DNA of 64,000 nt from Camellia lanceoleosa (taxonomy: Eukaryota; Streptophyta; Magnoliopsida; Ericales; Theaceae). The DNA lies in NCBI GenBank assembly GCA_025200525.1, contig CM045762.1, positions 868,001 through 932,000 of the forward strand, given 5' to 3'. Below are positions 35,360 to 47,114 of the stretch, in pieces; the first letter of the stretch is position 1; each line of letters begins with the position of its first letter. The notes under the pieces were generated by a model that was not told the DNA's origin, searched no databases, and saw nothing but the letters and a program-made list of their open reading frames with translations. Position numbers and translations under genes: made by a program.

Positions 35360-36325
35360 ATGAGGAAGAAGTTGCCCCTAGTTTTTCTGGATATGTCTAT
35401 TGATGGCGATTCTGCTGAAAAGATGGTTTTTGAGGTATTTCTATATTTTGAACTAACCTACTATAGTATCAAGTCAAATATTTTCTACATATGCAATTAA
35501 GTTGAAACTCTTGTTGTTTATTCTAAAGCCTTTGATATTTTGTTTTCAATGTCATATTTATTCCCAAAAATTGAATGGTTGCAGTTAGTTCATTGGTGAT
35601 CTTTGGTGATCTGACTTTTCTCGATGTTGCTCCCAAGATGCGGAAAATTTTTTGCACTCTATACAGGTAAGTCTTCTGTTGGTATCATAAGTTAAAATTT
35701 CCAATACAAGCTTCTCCCTTTCTAATGAGTCATTTTTCTTTCGTGGCTTCATGTTTTACTGTTGATTTGTTGCATTTCAGTATTTTTTTAAATAAAGTCT
35801 GACTTGTAACTTCTTTTGTGCATGCTAATCCATTTTGTTGTTGATAGTGGATTATTTTATGTGTCTGATACTAAAAGATGTCATATTTTACAGGGGAGAA
35901 GGGAATTAGTCCCAAGACTGGAAGACCCCTCCACTACAAAGGATCCTTTTTCCATTTCATTATTAAAGGATCAATGGCTCAAGTATGTCCTTTGCTTCTT
36001 ATGCTTGAGAGTGCTTCAATGGATAGAATGTGATTGATTGCCTACATGCTTAGTTTTTCTGGTTAAGAATGACGTAGATGTGGCCTAAAAATTGTCTTTT
36101 AGTCAGCTATCCTTGTTTATCTTTGTAGGATCTGGTGATGGTCATGACTGCTTTTCTTGTGATGTAGTTTTAAGGTTGTACTTATTAAAAAGTTGTCTAT
36201 CCTAAGAAATTTACTAAACTTTGCAGTACCCAACCCAGTTTTGTAGTAAAGGTTTACTTTGTAATTACCAGTTCACTAATTCTTATTATTTATGCTACAG
36301 GGTGGTGATTTTCTTAAACCAGATG
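35360..36325 (+). pseudogene. Cyclophilin (peptidyl-prolyl isomerase) gene fragment, four exons
   Basis: Exons at 35360-35434 (MRKKLPLVFLDMSIDGDSAE, KMVFE), about 35585-35666 (DVAPKM, then a frameshift before the ENFRALCTG-like end), 35894-35982 ([30 protein letters not shown]) and 36301-36325 (GGDFLKPDG), with GT-AG introns. This is the N-terminal part of the cyclophilin fold, closest in style to the multidomain nuclear CYP63/CYP95 type ([12 protein letters not shown]). The catalytic arginine of the FHRIIKGFMAQGG motif is replaced (FHFIIKG). The next expected exon (GTGGESIYGG) is absent. Introns are retained, so capture was at DNA level. Confidence 0.9.
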
Positions 36326-37239
36326 GTATGTATTCCTTGGACTTGACAGTCTTTTTTAATTTTTTACCATTATATTGTTTACAGGTTGCAAATTCAGGAA
36401 AATTATTGTTTGGGTCCCTTCTATACATATACGTGCCATGGATGCTCTACTTTTCTATTAAAACTAACTATTGTTTTATTTTTATTTATTTGTTCATTTC
36501 TTTTTCCAGCAATTTTGGCAATCTGATTCTTAAAATTGAATTCCCAATCCAAGTAAAAGAAATCTGATTATTATTTTTGGATAACTATGAATGGCAATAT
36601 ATTAGCTATAACAACCCCAACTAGCTGAGTCCTATTTAATGAATTAGAAATCATTTAGAAACACAAATATCATGAATACATGTATAAGTGATAAGCACGT
36701 GCAATCATGAATGCAAGTTGCAACCTAGCATATTTTGTAGTTTATCTAGCTGAATGTACACTTGCATATCTTATGCTTGTATTATCAGGATGTCGTATAT
36801 ATGAAATGACTTCTCAGAAGCCTGCATTTAAAGCATTTATAAGTTTCAAGAACTCTATTTCCTGTGTTTCTGTCAGAATTATGTGGTCAAGCTTTCTTCC
36901 GAGTGTCCTGTGGCAAATGTTCTGTTAGTTGATACTGAATATAGTTACAACTGACCATGGATATGGCTATTTTGTTATGTAACTTCGTGAACAATACAGG
37001 TGATACGGTCATATAAAAACATTGATTCATAATTTTAAAAACATGATTCATTTTATGGTTTGGTTTAGTTTGCAAACTTCTAAGAGTCTTAATTGTTTCC
37101 CTCCTCCCTGCTACAATGCATGCACACACAAATTGGTCTTCCTTTTCATTTTAGTTTGATATTTTAACATTGTAATCCTGACCTAGCTAGCTGATCCAGA
37201 TCCTTACAATTAATTATTGTTTTGTGCTTTTGATCCTTC
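36326..37239 (+). other. Non-coding stretch between cyclophilin fragment and element D
   Basis: AT-rich sequence with several short open frames but no recognisable exon or transposon end. It may be remaining intron or flanking DNA of the captured genes. Confidence 0.5.
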
Positions 37240-37244
37240 CACAG
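37240..37244 (+). repeat. Target-site duplication of element D (left)
   Basis: CACAG directly before the LTR start; the same word follows the 3' LTR at 53427-53431. Confidence 0.9.
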
Positions 37245-37989
37245 TGTAGACATCCCATTTTTGACCGCCCTTAAGACTTGGGCATTACTGATGGTTTACT
37301 TGTTGGAGAAAGGTATGCAAGGCACAGGTCCGGTTTCCTCGGCAAGGAGAGAGACAAATCTCAACTTCACACCCTATTTTGGATCAAAGCTATTTTGGAT
37401 GGTTTTTAGACATTAAAACCCTCTCTTTCAAAACTTTTTTGAAATAAAATTCCTACGATGCTCTGAGGCTCACATTTTGTCAAATGATGCACTTTTCGAT
37501 AAACCGGCAAGGACAAAGTGGGAATTAATGAAAGAAAGATGAAATCTTTGAAAAATCTTTCAAAACACCTTGCTTAGGGGTTTGAAGTTGAAGAAAAGAG
37601 GAGAAGAGGGGAGAAAACAGGCTGGAGAAGAAGATAGGCAAGAATTGCTAAGAGAGGGGCGAGCAGTCCTCGCTAAATCAAGCTCATCTGTCTATACACT
37701 TGGATTTGAGCTATGAGGCCACCACCACTGGAAAGAAGACTTCCAGGGCTTCATTTTGCACTCAAGAATCTCCTAGAGCCAACTCCGGGAGGGGGAGATA
37801 TGATTGGTTGAAGTTGGGCATCATCTCGGTTGGATCGAATCTGCGCGGCTTCACCAAAAAGGGCATAACTTTTTGTACAGGAGGAATTTTAATGCAAGGT
37901 TTGCGCCATTGGAAAGCTAACTTCCGGGCCTTCAATTTGGACACCAACCAGCCATTTTTTGACCTTACCGGCCATCCACCGGCCAGACA

Positions 37990-38072
37990 TTTAGCCGACC
38001 GGCCAGCATAAATAGCAGGTCAGCCAAATAATGTGCTGACCGGCCATTTATTTGGCCGATGACCCATTTTCT
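37990..38072 (+). promoter_or_regulatory. GCCGACCGGCC-type block in element D 5' LTR
   Basis: One GCCGACCGGCC plus two copies reading GGTCAGCC and GCTGACCGGCC. In the 3' LTR (49768-49850) the same places read GGTCGGCC and GCCGACCGGCC. The block is 290-370 bases upstream of the TATA box. Confidence 0.45.
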
Positions 38073-38212
38073 TGGCTGGTTTGACCCTTTGACTCTTGCA
38101 GGCATAGTGCATGCCAGCTGTGCCAGCTGGGGTGCACAGACCCGACCCCCCATGCACATGTGTGGTTGTTTTGCACCTTTCCACCCTTTTGGCCCCAAAC
38201 CTCTTCTAGAAG

Positions 38213-38336
38213 GTTGACCCCTTTGCTCAAGCTTCTTGAGGAAGCTTGAGCCCTTTGCTTGGCTTCCTCAAGAAGCCTTGGTCCCTTTGCTTGGCTTCTT
38301 GAATAAGCCTTGAGCCCTTTTAGCAAGCTTGTCTTA
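38213..38336 (+). repeat. Hairpin tandem repeat in element D LTR
   Basis: Four units of about 30 bases around CCCTTTGCT followed by a palindromic AAGCTTCTTGAGGAAGCTT-like core; the first unit has perfect 10-base arms (CTCAAGCTTC / GAAGCTTGAG). The same block occurs in the 3' LTR at about 49995-50110. Confidence 0.85.
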
Positions 38337-38357
38337 GAAGCTTAGCCATTATCTTGT

Positions 38358-38367
38358 CTATATAATG
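38358..38367 (+). promoter_or_regulatory. TATA box of element D LTR
   Basis: CTATATAATG followed by AGCCCCTCC; the same word lies in the 3' LTR near 50139-50148. It suits the U3/R promoter, with roughly 1.1 kb of U3 before it. Confidence 0.55.
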
Positions 38368-41300
38368 AGCCCCTCCACCTCCATTGTTTTGGTTGAACAA
38401 AAAAACCAAAGAGAAGACATATATATCTGATATACATACATACAACCTTCCATCTCTTTATATATCTCACTCCTTTGCCTCCAAAACTCCATAGTTCTTG
38501 CACCATTTGCCCTACAACCCATAGCACAACACCTCCATCCTCTATTCCAGCACTTTGGAGGCCATTTGCAGAGGTTAGAAGCTCAGAAATTTGGATCACA
38601 AGCTGCTGGTTTGCTGCTCTTCAAGGGTAAGCACCCATTTCCCTTAAACTTGCATTTTCTTGCTTCATTTATAAGCTATACTTGCAAGCATTTTTGGACT
38701 TTGTCATGAACTAAAAAGTGTCATATTTTGACCTCATCTTCATGCTTGATTAAGAACTCTTTGCTATTTGAAATCATCTACTACCTCTTGTCTTCAAATC
38801 TCTCTTTTAGGGCCATTATTGCGTGCTATTTTAGCCCTACTTGTGAGCATTTTCGATCTTTGGTATTAACTGAGAAAAGTCTTGTTTTGAGCTTCTAAGC
38901 ATGTTTGTTTAAGGTCTCATTTCTGTTGGCGGTCGTCTACCCCCTTGTATGCTTGTTTGCATCTTATTTTGAGCCATATCTCGAAGTCTTGGTTTGGTGC
39001 TTTGTTTGGCCTTCTAGCCACTAAAATCCAGTGGATTTCCAGTGGCTAGCTTGCCATTTTGAGAGCCCAAATCAGAGGGGGGGTGACCCCCTCTCTCCTT
39101 GTCTTGTTTAGTGCCCTTTTTGGCCTTCCAAAGGACCTCATAGTTTCATGCTTCTAAGCTTCATTCCAGGGAATTTTCAGTGGGTTTTTGGACCCTCTTG
39201 AGCCATTTCCAGAGTTGGTTTCACCATGCTTAATGTCCATGATGCATGTACTTAATAACCTCTTGCATGGCCCTCTAAAGGAACTCATCCTTTTTGCATG
39301 CATTGGCTGTATATCAGTGGTTATTTGGGCCTATTTTCAGATATTTTATTCACTGATTTTTGATGGTTTGATGAGATTCCACATGCTTCATACACTTGCC
39401 ATGTAAACCATGTTAGCTAGTCAAAATTGCATGCTAATTTAGTCCATCTTGCTAGCACTTTTTGGCCATGCTTTAAACTGGAAATATGCATGTTTTGGGA
39501 CTGCCTTGCTTCTGTCTTCATGCTTCATGATCAAATAATGCATGCTTTGTATAGCTATAAGCCATTCCATGTACCTACTTTTGTGTTTCGGGTCTCATCT
39601 CATGCATCGGGTGCCGTATCGCCATGTTTCGGGGCTGTTTAGCAGCATGTTTTAGTGCTGAAATTTGCATGTTTGCATACCTTGTTCCATCTCTTGCCAT
39701 GTCTTGTTAGAGTGGCATTCATGCCTTAGGTTCGGTCCTCGGTTTGCGTGCATACGTGCACGCATTTCGAGCGTCACTTTTTCATCTTATGGCCACTGAT
39801 GTGAGTGCGGCTGAGGTCCACTCACATTGGTGTAAGTCCATCTTGCATTGTGTATGCCATGTTTCAATGCGTTGTGCATGTTATGTTGTTAGCATTGTGT
39901 GTGCCATGTAGTTGCATTGCATGTTTGTATGCTTGCTTGCATGCTTAGGTCGCATGTGCATTGTTGTGCATTGCCTCGCCTCTTGATCAACCATGATTGA
40001 GGTTGGGTCCCTTGTATGTTTTGTGTGCATTGCATTTGACATTGAAATGCATACTTGACTCTTTGGCCATCATGTATCGAAATGCATGATTGGTGGCCCG
40101 AGGGTCGAGCACCACACTCCCTTGAGTCTTAAACATGATATGGAGTGTGGTGGTGCAAAAATTGCTTTGAAAATACATTGCCATGCCTTGTTTGCCCTCT
40201 GCATTGTCAAGCGAGGTTTCTGCAGAAGTTTTGGCGATCGGCTACATACGATGCCGACGGCAAGCAATTCATCAATGGCGATAACTTCATCAACGGCGGT
40301 GACCATTTCCCATAGCCGATGGACATTCCTCCTGGCGGTGGCACTCCACGGTGTCTGAGAGCATACCTTGGGACTTGTGCGGTCTTGAGAGGTGCCAAAC
40401 GGTGAAAATAGAGGCAACATGTGTCATGGCAATGAATTTATGGGCTTAAACAAATCCGAGCATGCGTGCATCCCTCTTCCCGAGGCCTTTTACTGCTTTC
40501 CATAGCTTAGTGAATTTTTTAATTAATTAAATAGAGTTTTGTAATATTTAATTAGCTAGAGTAGTTAATTATTTATTCGGCCTGTATTATTCTTTTGGTT
40601 CCTCCGAGTGAGGGCGAATTTGTAATACATGTGGGTGCGTGTGTGCATGTCTTCCAACCCCCACTTCTTTCTCCCTTTTACTTACCTGCTTTCGATGGTT
40701 AGTATTAGGGCATATTTAATTTAGCATACCTTATGCTATGCATCCGTGCATCCGTACATTTGTCTTGCATGCATCGGGCTCGGCGCATCATACTAACTGC
40801 ACTGTATTTCAATTCCAAGTTGAATACGTGTTAGTTGTAGCATCATCATATGCCATCTTAGAATAGCCGAGCCTATTGTAGTTGCATCTTGCATGTGTTG
40901 CATTAGCCATCTTAACATGAACTAGGATCATGCATATGATTACTAACTAGTTTCTGTTTTGGCTTGGAGTACTCGGTAAGCATTTATGCTTTAGCATACC
41001 GCATGCGTGTGAGTGTTGCCATAACAGCATGATTACCATGAGGCTAATTGCTTACGTGTTATAAACTGTCTGAATGCTTGTGGGTGAAGGTTGGATTGTT
41101 TGAGTTTGAATAACTCGTTCAAATCCGTATTTTAGCCTACTCGCGAGTAGCAATTTCAAAACTGTTTTCAAAACAAACGGATATGCAATGCTTATTTCCA
41201 AATTAGGCGATCTAGTCTATACTTGTTTGATGTGCGCATAACATAGTAATTCTAGGCTAATAACCGGAATAAGAACACATAACGTTTTCAAAAATGGATA

Positions 41301-41668
41301 TCATGGTTAGTAGAGGCCGGTCTTCGGACCGGGCGAGAGGGGGTGCTCATAGCTGACCTTCCCCAATCGTACCCAAGTTCCCGAGCCGAGGCAACTTTGG
41401 TGATAACGGACACGTGGCCTTTGGCACCGAGTCGGGGTTTCCTAAATTTCCCAAAATAAAATGTTTAGGTGGCGACTCTGTATCTGGCAAAGCAGTCCAT
41501 GTTTGGCACTTCTTTCAAAAATCTATTTTCTCAAAACAATTTGCCAGATTTGGACTCTTTGGTTCAGATTTAGAACCGTGACAATTCGAGTCCGAACTGT
41601 AGTAAGCCCATATGAACAGAACAGGAGGAGTCATCCGCCCGGGGTGTTCGGGGACGTTTACAGTTTCT

Positions 41669-41686
41669 GGCGACTCTACTGGGGAA
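41669..41686 (+). other. Primer-binding site of element D
   Basis: TGGCGACTCTACTGGGGA six bases after the 5' LTR; the same site in element C differs by one base. Confidence 0.7.
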
Positions 41687-42495
41687 ATTAGAGAACTTGA
41701 CTCAAACTCGTGATATCTTGTTTTGACTACACTCATGTGTTTCTTTGCATTGCATGTGCATTGGTGCGCCTAGGACACCGTGTTGGCCATCTGCTATTCC
41801 TAAGCGGTCTACCGGAGGCTTGACTTTGTCAAAGCATGCCATAAGCAATTTAAATGACGGTTCTGCCAAGATGGGAACACAAAACCCGGTTTCCGGGCAC
41901 CCTTTGACCATTCGACCTAGTGCATATCAAAATCCATAGTGACCATTCCAAACTAGGACAAAGTTGCTTACCCGATGTTAGGTTGTTTGAAACCGCTCAT
42001 GTAGTGAAACCCTAGCTCCTGACAAAATAGGACAGGGAAACCCTACCCCAACATAGGGGTGTATTGGCTCTCATTTACTTGCTATGTGCTTTTAGAGTGT
42101 ATCTCTACAACGAATGCATATACCAATTTTTATAGTCGGTATCGACTGTGGGCACCGATGTCGATATTTTGAGAATCAGTTATATCTGCGGGTATCAGAT
42201 TCAAATTTGGGGCAGTGATTTCGGGAAGGATCGATAATAGAATACATCGTTCACTTTGCTCGTATCCATTCCAAAGGAAATTGAAATTTGAGATGTCTGC
42301 TTTTCTTTTGCTAGGTAGTCCCTAATCATAGCTTCAAGGCTCGATATCCCCGTACATTGAACTAGTGCCGATAGACTTTGTTAGGTCGTAGATTCACTCA
42401 AGGGCAATCAGTGTTCCTTTGCTAGAGGCAGAGTAAAAAAGGGCTACCAGAATCACCGTCAAAGATCGGATCGATGACCCTTATCTACCCTATCA

Positions 42496-43915
42496 GTGGA
42501 CAATCAGGCCGAGGTCTCAGTTTTTATCACAAGGATAGATATACCATTACTATTCAAATTAGCGAGAATATGGCAGGATGGAGGAGATGATCGTCAACTC
42601 CAAGAAAGTATGAAACTCATGCAAAGAAGACGTTGTCCGCTGAATTTTTCAAGCAAAGAAGTCAGAATCGTGGCTCACAGGCCGAGCTCATCACCAGTCA
42701 CAAAGAAAGCGGGCGTCGCTTCACAACAAGTTCTCCCAAAGGGAGCTCCAAGACTGGGAGATGCCAAATGTCCAAGAAGGTACGGACATTCTAGTAAGGC
42801 CTGCTCTGCCCCCAATTTTACCCCAGCTATCCAAAGCACCTACCAATCTCCCAGACTCTCCCTTCGAATTCGAGGTCGACCCTACAGCGTTGAAATTGAA
42901 CAAGCTTGAGAAGTTGTTCAAGAAATCCCAGGGGGTAAAATCCATCCCGGACATTGAGGACGGGTACACCAACGCAGCTATGACACTGCCGGACAGGTTC
43001 AAGATGCCTCACATCGACCGTTTTGACGGGTCGGGAGATCCCATGGTCCACCTGAGTTTGTTTTCAGATGTTCTGCGCCCGATGGGCTTGACAAGATTAT
43101 AGAAGCTCTCCCTTTTTGGTAGGACCCTGTCAGGTATTGCGGCCATCTGGTACGCCAAATTGGAGGATTCAGTGAAACGAAGCTGGGAGGAGATGGCCGA
43201 GGCCTTCGTCCTACAATATTCATACAATACCCAGATCGAGATCACGACCCGTGATCTCGAGACGACCAGGCAAGAGCCGAAAGAGGGCTTCTCTGACTTT
43301 GTAACCCGTTGGACGGCCAAAGCTTCTTCGATGACCACCAGGCCAGTCGATAAGGACTAGATACGGATGATTGTGCGCAATCTCCAACCCAGGCTGATGC
43401 AGAAGATGATCGTCCTCCCCTTACCCACCTTTGCAGACCTCCATGAGATTGGGGTACAAATCGAGAACGCTATAAAGCAGGGCCTTATTCACCAGGAAAA
43501 AGAGCAGCCCAGGAGGGCGTTTACCCGCAGTTCGAATGCGACTGCTAGTGGTGATGCAGCTGCAAGATCTTCTGAAGTGGGCATGGTCACCACCACCACA
43601 TCAAAAAAAGCTACCCCATTCACCGATGCGTCTGGAAGTAGCTCACAGAAAACCAAATATCCACCTCGAGTCAAGAGGGTTTTCACCCCACTTTATATGC
43701 CTTTGTCAAAGGCTCTAGAGGTCTTAATCCGGAAAGGACATCTGAAACCATTGGAACAACGGCCTTTACCTGATCCTCTCTCTCCAAAGCATGACACCGG
43801 ACTAAGCATCAGGCGTACCATCAACAAACCGGTCATGAGACCGATAATGCTTTAAATGCCGCCATGATGTACAAGATTTGTTTGACAACAACGTCATCGC
43901 CGCACCAGTCTCACA
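42496..43915 (+). pseudogene. gag: Element D gag, degenerate
   Basis: From about 42761 the Tat gag is clear: FEFEVDPTALKLNKLEKLFK, LPDRFKMPHIDRFDGSGDPM, WYAKLEDSVKRSWEEMAEAF, YSYNTQIEITTRDLETTRQE, and VRNLQPRLMQKMIVLPLPTF. TAG stops at about 43100 and 43358 break it; the second aligns with CAG in element C. A frameshift near the end leaves the knuckle CFKCRHDVQDLFDNN readable in another frame at about 43850-43900. The segment 42496-42760 is less conserved. Gag is the only protein this element may once have supplied itself. Confidence 0.87.
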
Positions 43916-44560
43916 AGGTCTATCGGCACTGGATCGATGAATGTGGGGGATAATGCGATATGATCGAGAGGAATGAACCACCTGCGGGCGGCACTCAGTT
44001 TACTTCAGACGTGGGAATGGCACACACTATTTTGAGCATTTGCGAATGCTAATTTTGTAGTTTCTGACTTGGGTGTTGAGTTAATTCTGTAGTTTTGTTT
44101 TGAGTCTGTCTCTTTGTCTTGAGTCAGTCTTTTTGATTAAGGGTCTGTCTTGTTGTATCGAGTCAGTCTTGTTGTACAAAGGTCGGGTGATTCCGGGGGT
44201 GTTACCTCGAGCATCACCATTTTGTTTTATATTTGTCTTTTTGCTTTCTTTTGAGTCTGTTTCTGCCAGGGAGCCAGTTGTGCCAACAGATTTGAATGAA
44301 ACAGCAATGATTTTCACACTCTCGCGCTTGCTTCTGCCTTGTGCCAGTTATGCCAGAAATTCTGAATGAAATGATAGTATTTGACTAAGAACTCTGTCTT
44401 TTCTGTGCCTCGAAGTCATTGTAATGACCTGAGTTTTTCAAAACTTTTTGAACACTGCGGTGAAAACAAAGAATGAGGAATTCCTCAAGATTTGCAAAAC
44501 TTTGATCAAACTGAGAGAAAGATAGGCGTGCTATGCCCTTAATGAATGAAATCATGCTTG
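43916..44560 (+). other. Non-coding internal region of element D
   Basis: Sits where the linker and protease lie in element C but keeps no readable protease. It contains a loose repeat of GAGTCTGTCT / GAGTCAGTCT words near 44100-44180. The minus-strand frame 44081-44317 covers these repeats and is not considered a gene. Confidence 0.6.
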
Positions 44561-44760
44561 TTAGTGTGACTACTGAGAAGGACCCTAGCTTTGATCCAGA
44601 TTGGTTCTATACTGTCTTCAGCGCGAGCGATTTGTCGCTTTCTTAAAAACTTTCAAAGAATGTTTTGCACAGTCCTGCGAAGACTTGTGTGGAATCGCTC
44701 TTGAGATTGTGCAGCCTAGGATCACTCTCAGCCTCGAGACTCCACCCCCCCCTTGCTTTC
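44561..44760 (+). pseudogene. Element D reverse transcriptase stub
   Basis: TTEKDPSFDPD is followed by ERFVAFLKTFKECFAQSCED and CGIALEIVQPRI, aligning with element C's GTEKDPC, EREYLVALLKDFKDVVMWSY and RIDPEIVHHRI. Only the N-terminal fringe of RT survives; everything from the RT fingers to the integrase core is missing. This shows that D descends from a pol-bearing Tat element by deletion. Confidence 0.8.
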
Positions 44761-45054
44761 AAACCTTGAACTTGCATTTAGAATGCTCAACGGTCAACCA
44801 TAATGTGAGGCCTGTGTGGCCAGATTCCAAGCAACCCATGAATTAGAGGCAAGAAAGTCAGATCAAGAAGATCAGATGTCATCAGAAGAAGCTTGTGAAG
44901 CTAGAACATAAGCCCCCCAAACTAGGGGCAAAAATGTCAGATGCGCTCGAAGAGTCAAAGAGGAGTCACCAAGTTCCTATTCACAACACTAGGGGCAAAT
45001 TCAGTCCCCCCATTGGATAGACTCCTACATCGTCAGCGAACAGCAGCCTTTCTC

Positions 45055-45124
45055 CTGGATTTAGATGACTTCGGGATCTCAAACCATTCAACATGGACAA
45101 AGCTACACTTTTACCCTTTGAGAG
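45055..45124 (+). pseudogene. Element D integrase C-terminal stub
   Basis: The DNA for LDLDDFGISNHSTWTKLHFY is, in a shifted frame, the counterpart of element C's DLDGLEFSQPINMDKLKKYY: CAACATGGACAAAGCTACAC aligns with CAACATGGACAAGTTAAAGA. It is directly followed by GAGGCTCGCTAGG, the start of the shared 3' untranslated region. With the RT stub it brackets the pol deletion. Confidence 0.75.
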
Positions 45125-45332
45125 GCTCGCTAGGCCGAAAACCCAGAAGGGCGACCCAGGCAAAAGTTAGAGCAAGGAAAAATATATACAGAAGAGAAGA
45201 AAAGCAAAAAAGAAAAAAAAAAGGAAAAGAAAAAAAAAAGAAAAAGAAAAGAGAAGAAAAAGAGAAAAGAAAAAAAGAGAAGCTCGCAAGGTCGAAAACC
45301 CGCATCGGGCGCCTTGGCAAAAGTTAGAGCGC
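45124..45332 (+). repeat. Duplicated block around a purine-only tract
   Basis: CTCGCTAGG..GAAAACCC..GGCAAAAGTTAGAGC (45126-45174) recurs at 45282-45329 as CTCGCAAGG..GAAAACCC..GGCAAAAGTTAGAGC. Between them lies a stretch of about 95 bases that is almost entirely A and G on the plus strand. Element C has a single copy and no such tract. Confidence 0.8.
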
Positions 45333-47099
45333 AGAAGCAGAGGTTAAATACCCGAGTGTACCTTAACCCCGAACTACGTAAGGCTTGATTCCTATCTTTG
45401 GGATACGTAGGCAACTTCATTCTGAAGTCCGGCCACAAACACTTCCAAATCAATTGTGTCCATGTGATGGTTTTGATCATCTTTGCCTCCTCAGATCCGA
45501 TACCTGGTTGTGTTCGCCGCCGAGGATCGACTACAAATACGCCGCGATGTTATCCAAACAAGGGGCAACTTTCCGTTGCCATTCAAAACGCCATGGTGTC
45601 ACTTTCAAACAAGGCAACTTTGTTACATGCAAGGTCCTTCAGACAAGGGGCAATTTTCCATTACTATGGGTCCGAGGTTGTGCATCTCAAGAGTAGGTTC
45701 CATGCTCGTTGAGCAGTAGCCGTTTGCAAAAACAGTTTTTGAGAATTTTTACTGAGGTTGACTAACTCTCTCGAAAATTATTCCATTTTTCTAAAACTGG
45801 ACCACTTTTTTGGACCCAAAAAAGGAAAATTTTCAATGCTTATAGCCTGACTTGCATGATTTCAAATCAAAAATCGAACAAGCATGTTAATCGGACTCTT
45901 ATGCTGATCAAAATTGTTTTAGTAGAAAACCAAAACAAAAAATGGTCAAAATGATGAACTAGGGGTACATTTGAGTCAGGCTTCTTGTCTTTTCCCCGTT
46001 GTCAATACACTTGCCAGAAAGGGCATCATACTTTCCAGAAAAGGGCACAGCGGAAGCTAACAGAAAAGGGCTAAAAGCTCTCTCATCTTTCAAGCAGCGA
46101 GGTATCAAGTCAAGTGCGAAGCACGAACTGGAATGGAGCAAGATATTCCACTCCATCATCTGGATCAAGATCTTCCACTCCATCATTTGGATAGATCTGA
46201 TCATACCCAAACTCCCCAGTAGAGCATCATCAACCGATGCCAATCGCAGACCTGCTGCACATCCAGCCGCATCATAACCCCTCTGTGGGGGAAGTTCAAT
46301 GTTATGAGCAGAAGAAAGAGAATCTAGCAGAATGCTAGGGGCAAGAGCCCGCAACTTCTTGTCTACCCATCAACCACCCAGGGGAGGGATAAAAACTGAG
46401 AGATTGAAGAATAGAGAGATGTGCGTTGAGAGAAAAGTGAGAAAAGGGCTTTTTCAGAAAACTAGAGATTGAGTGCCGAGTGATGTGAGAATCACAAGTG
46501 AGAAAGGGTGGGAAACAATACCCGGTGAAACAGGCTCCCTGTGCACGTCTGAGTGTCGTGCCTTTTTGTTTGTCTCGATTCTTGTTTTGAGTCGTCTCGA
46601 GTGTTACTCGACGTGTCTAGGTTGTGTGCCTTTTATTTTCGTGTTGAGTCGTTTTGCCATGTTCAGTCGTAGGCTCAATACCCGGTCAAGAACTCATCTC
46701 TCAATTTCAAATTCAGAAATAAAATCATTTTGTGCTCAGAGTGCTGTGCCATTCTCCACATTTGTGCAAAACAGGATTTGTTCTTTCATAAAACCGTAGG
46801 GTTCAACCCAGGTCATGCGAACAGCAAAACTAGGACCTATCTGAAGCTATATTGGTTCTAGACTGCAAAGCAAAAGAAAAGAGGAAAAATTTGGAGCATC
46901 TGAGTTTGTTTCAACTTTTGCAAATTCCGAGATTGTATTCCGGATGTACCTCTTCAAGTCTTGCCAATGAGGTGCTTTCTAAAGTGCCGCTTTGTCCTTT
47001 TATTGTTTTCCTTAAGCATCATGCATTGTAATGCATTGTACCTATCAAGTTTCTTCCTCATTCATGCACGATATTGTACGTACGGTTTATTCAAAGAAG
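45333..47099 (+). mobile_element. 3' untranslated region of element D
   Basis: Blocks shared with element C (GGGATACGTAGGCAACTTCAT, CAAGGGGCAA, GTGCCGAGTGATGTGAGAA) continue to about 46520, then sequence unique to D leads into the tandem repeats. No supported protein; the small frames here are not shared with C. Confidence 0.75.
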
Positions 47100-47114
47100 T
47101 TCCGTTTAAGATCA

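Larger units (their letters stand above)
37245..41662 (+). mobile_element. 5' LTR of element D
   Basis: 4418 bases, TGTAGACATC to GGGGACGTTTACA (the 3' LTR has GACGTCTACA, so the inverted-repeat terminus here has a C-to-T change). It contains GCCGAC-type words, a hairpin-repeat block, a TATA box and several reading frames (for example 37700-38011, 39188-39406) that have equivalents in the 3' LTR because the LTRs are copies; they match nothing known and I do not call them genes. Confidence 0.95.

Noticed and set aside
37700..41691. Open frames repeated in both LTRs of element D (for example 37700-38011 and 49480-49791)
   Set aside because: They are duplicated only because LTRs are copies; no recognisable domain and frames differ in length between copies.
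45111..45320. Minus-strand frame rich in phenylalanine and serine
   Set aside because: It is the complement of the purine tract; low complexity and absent from element C.
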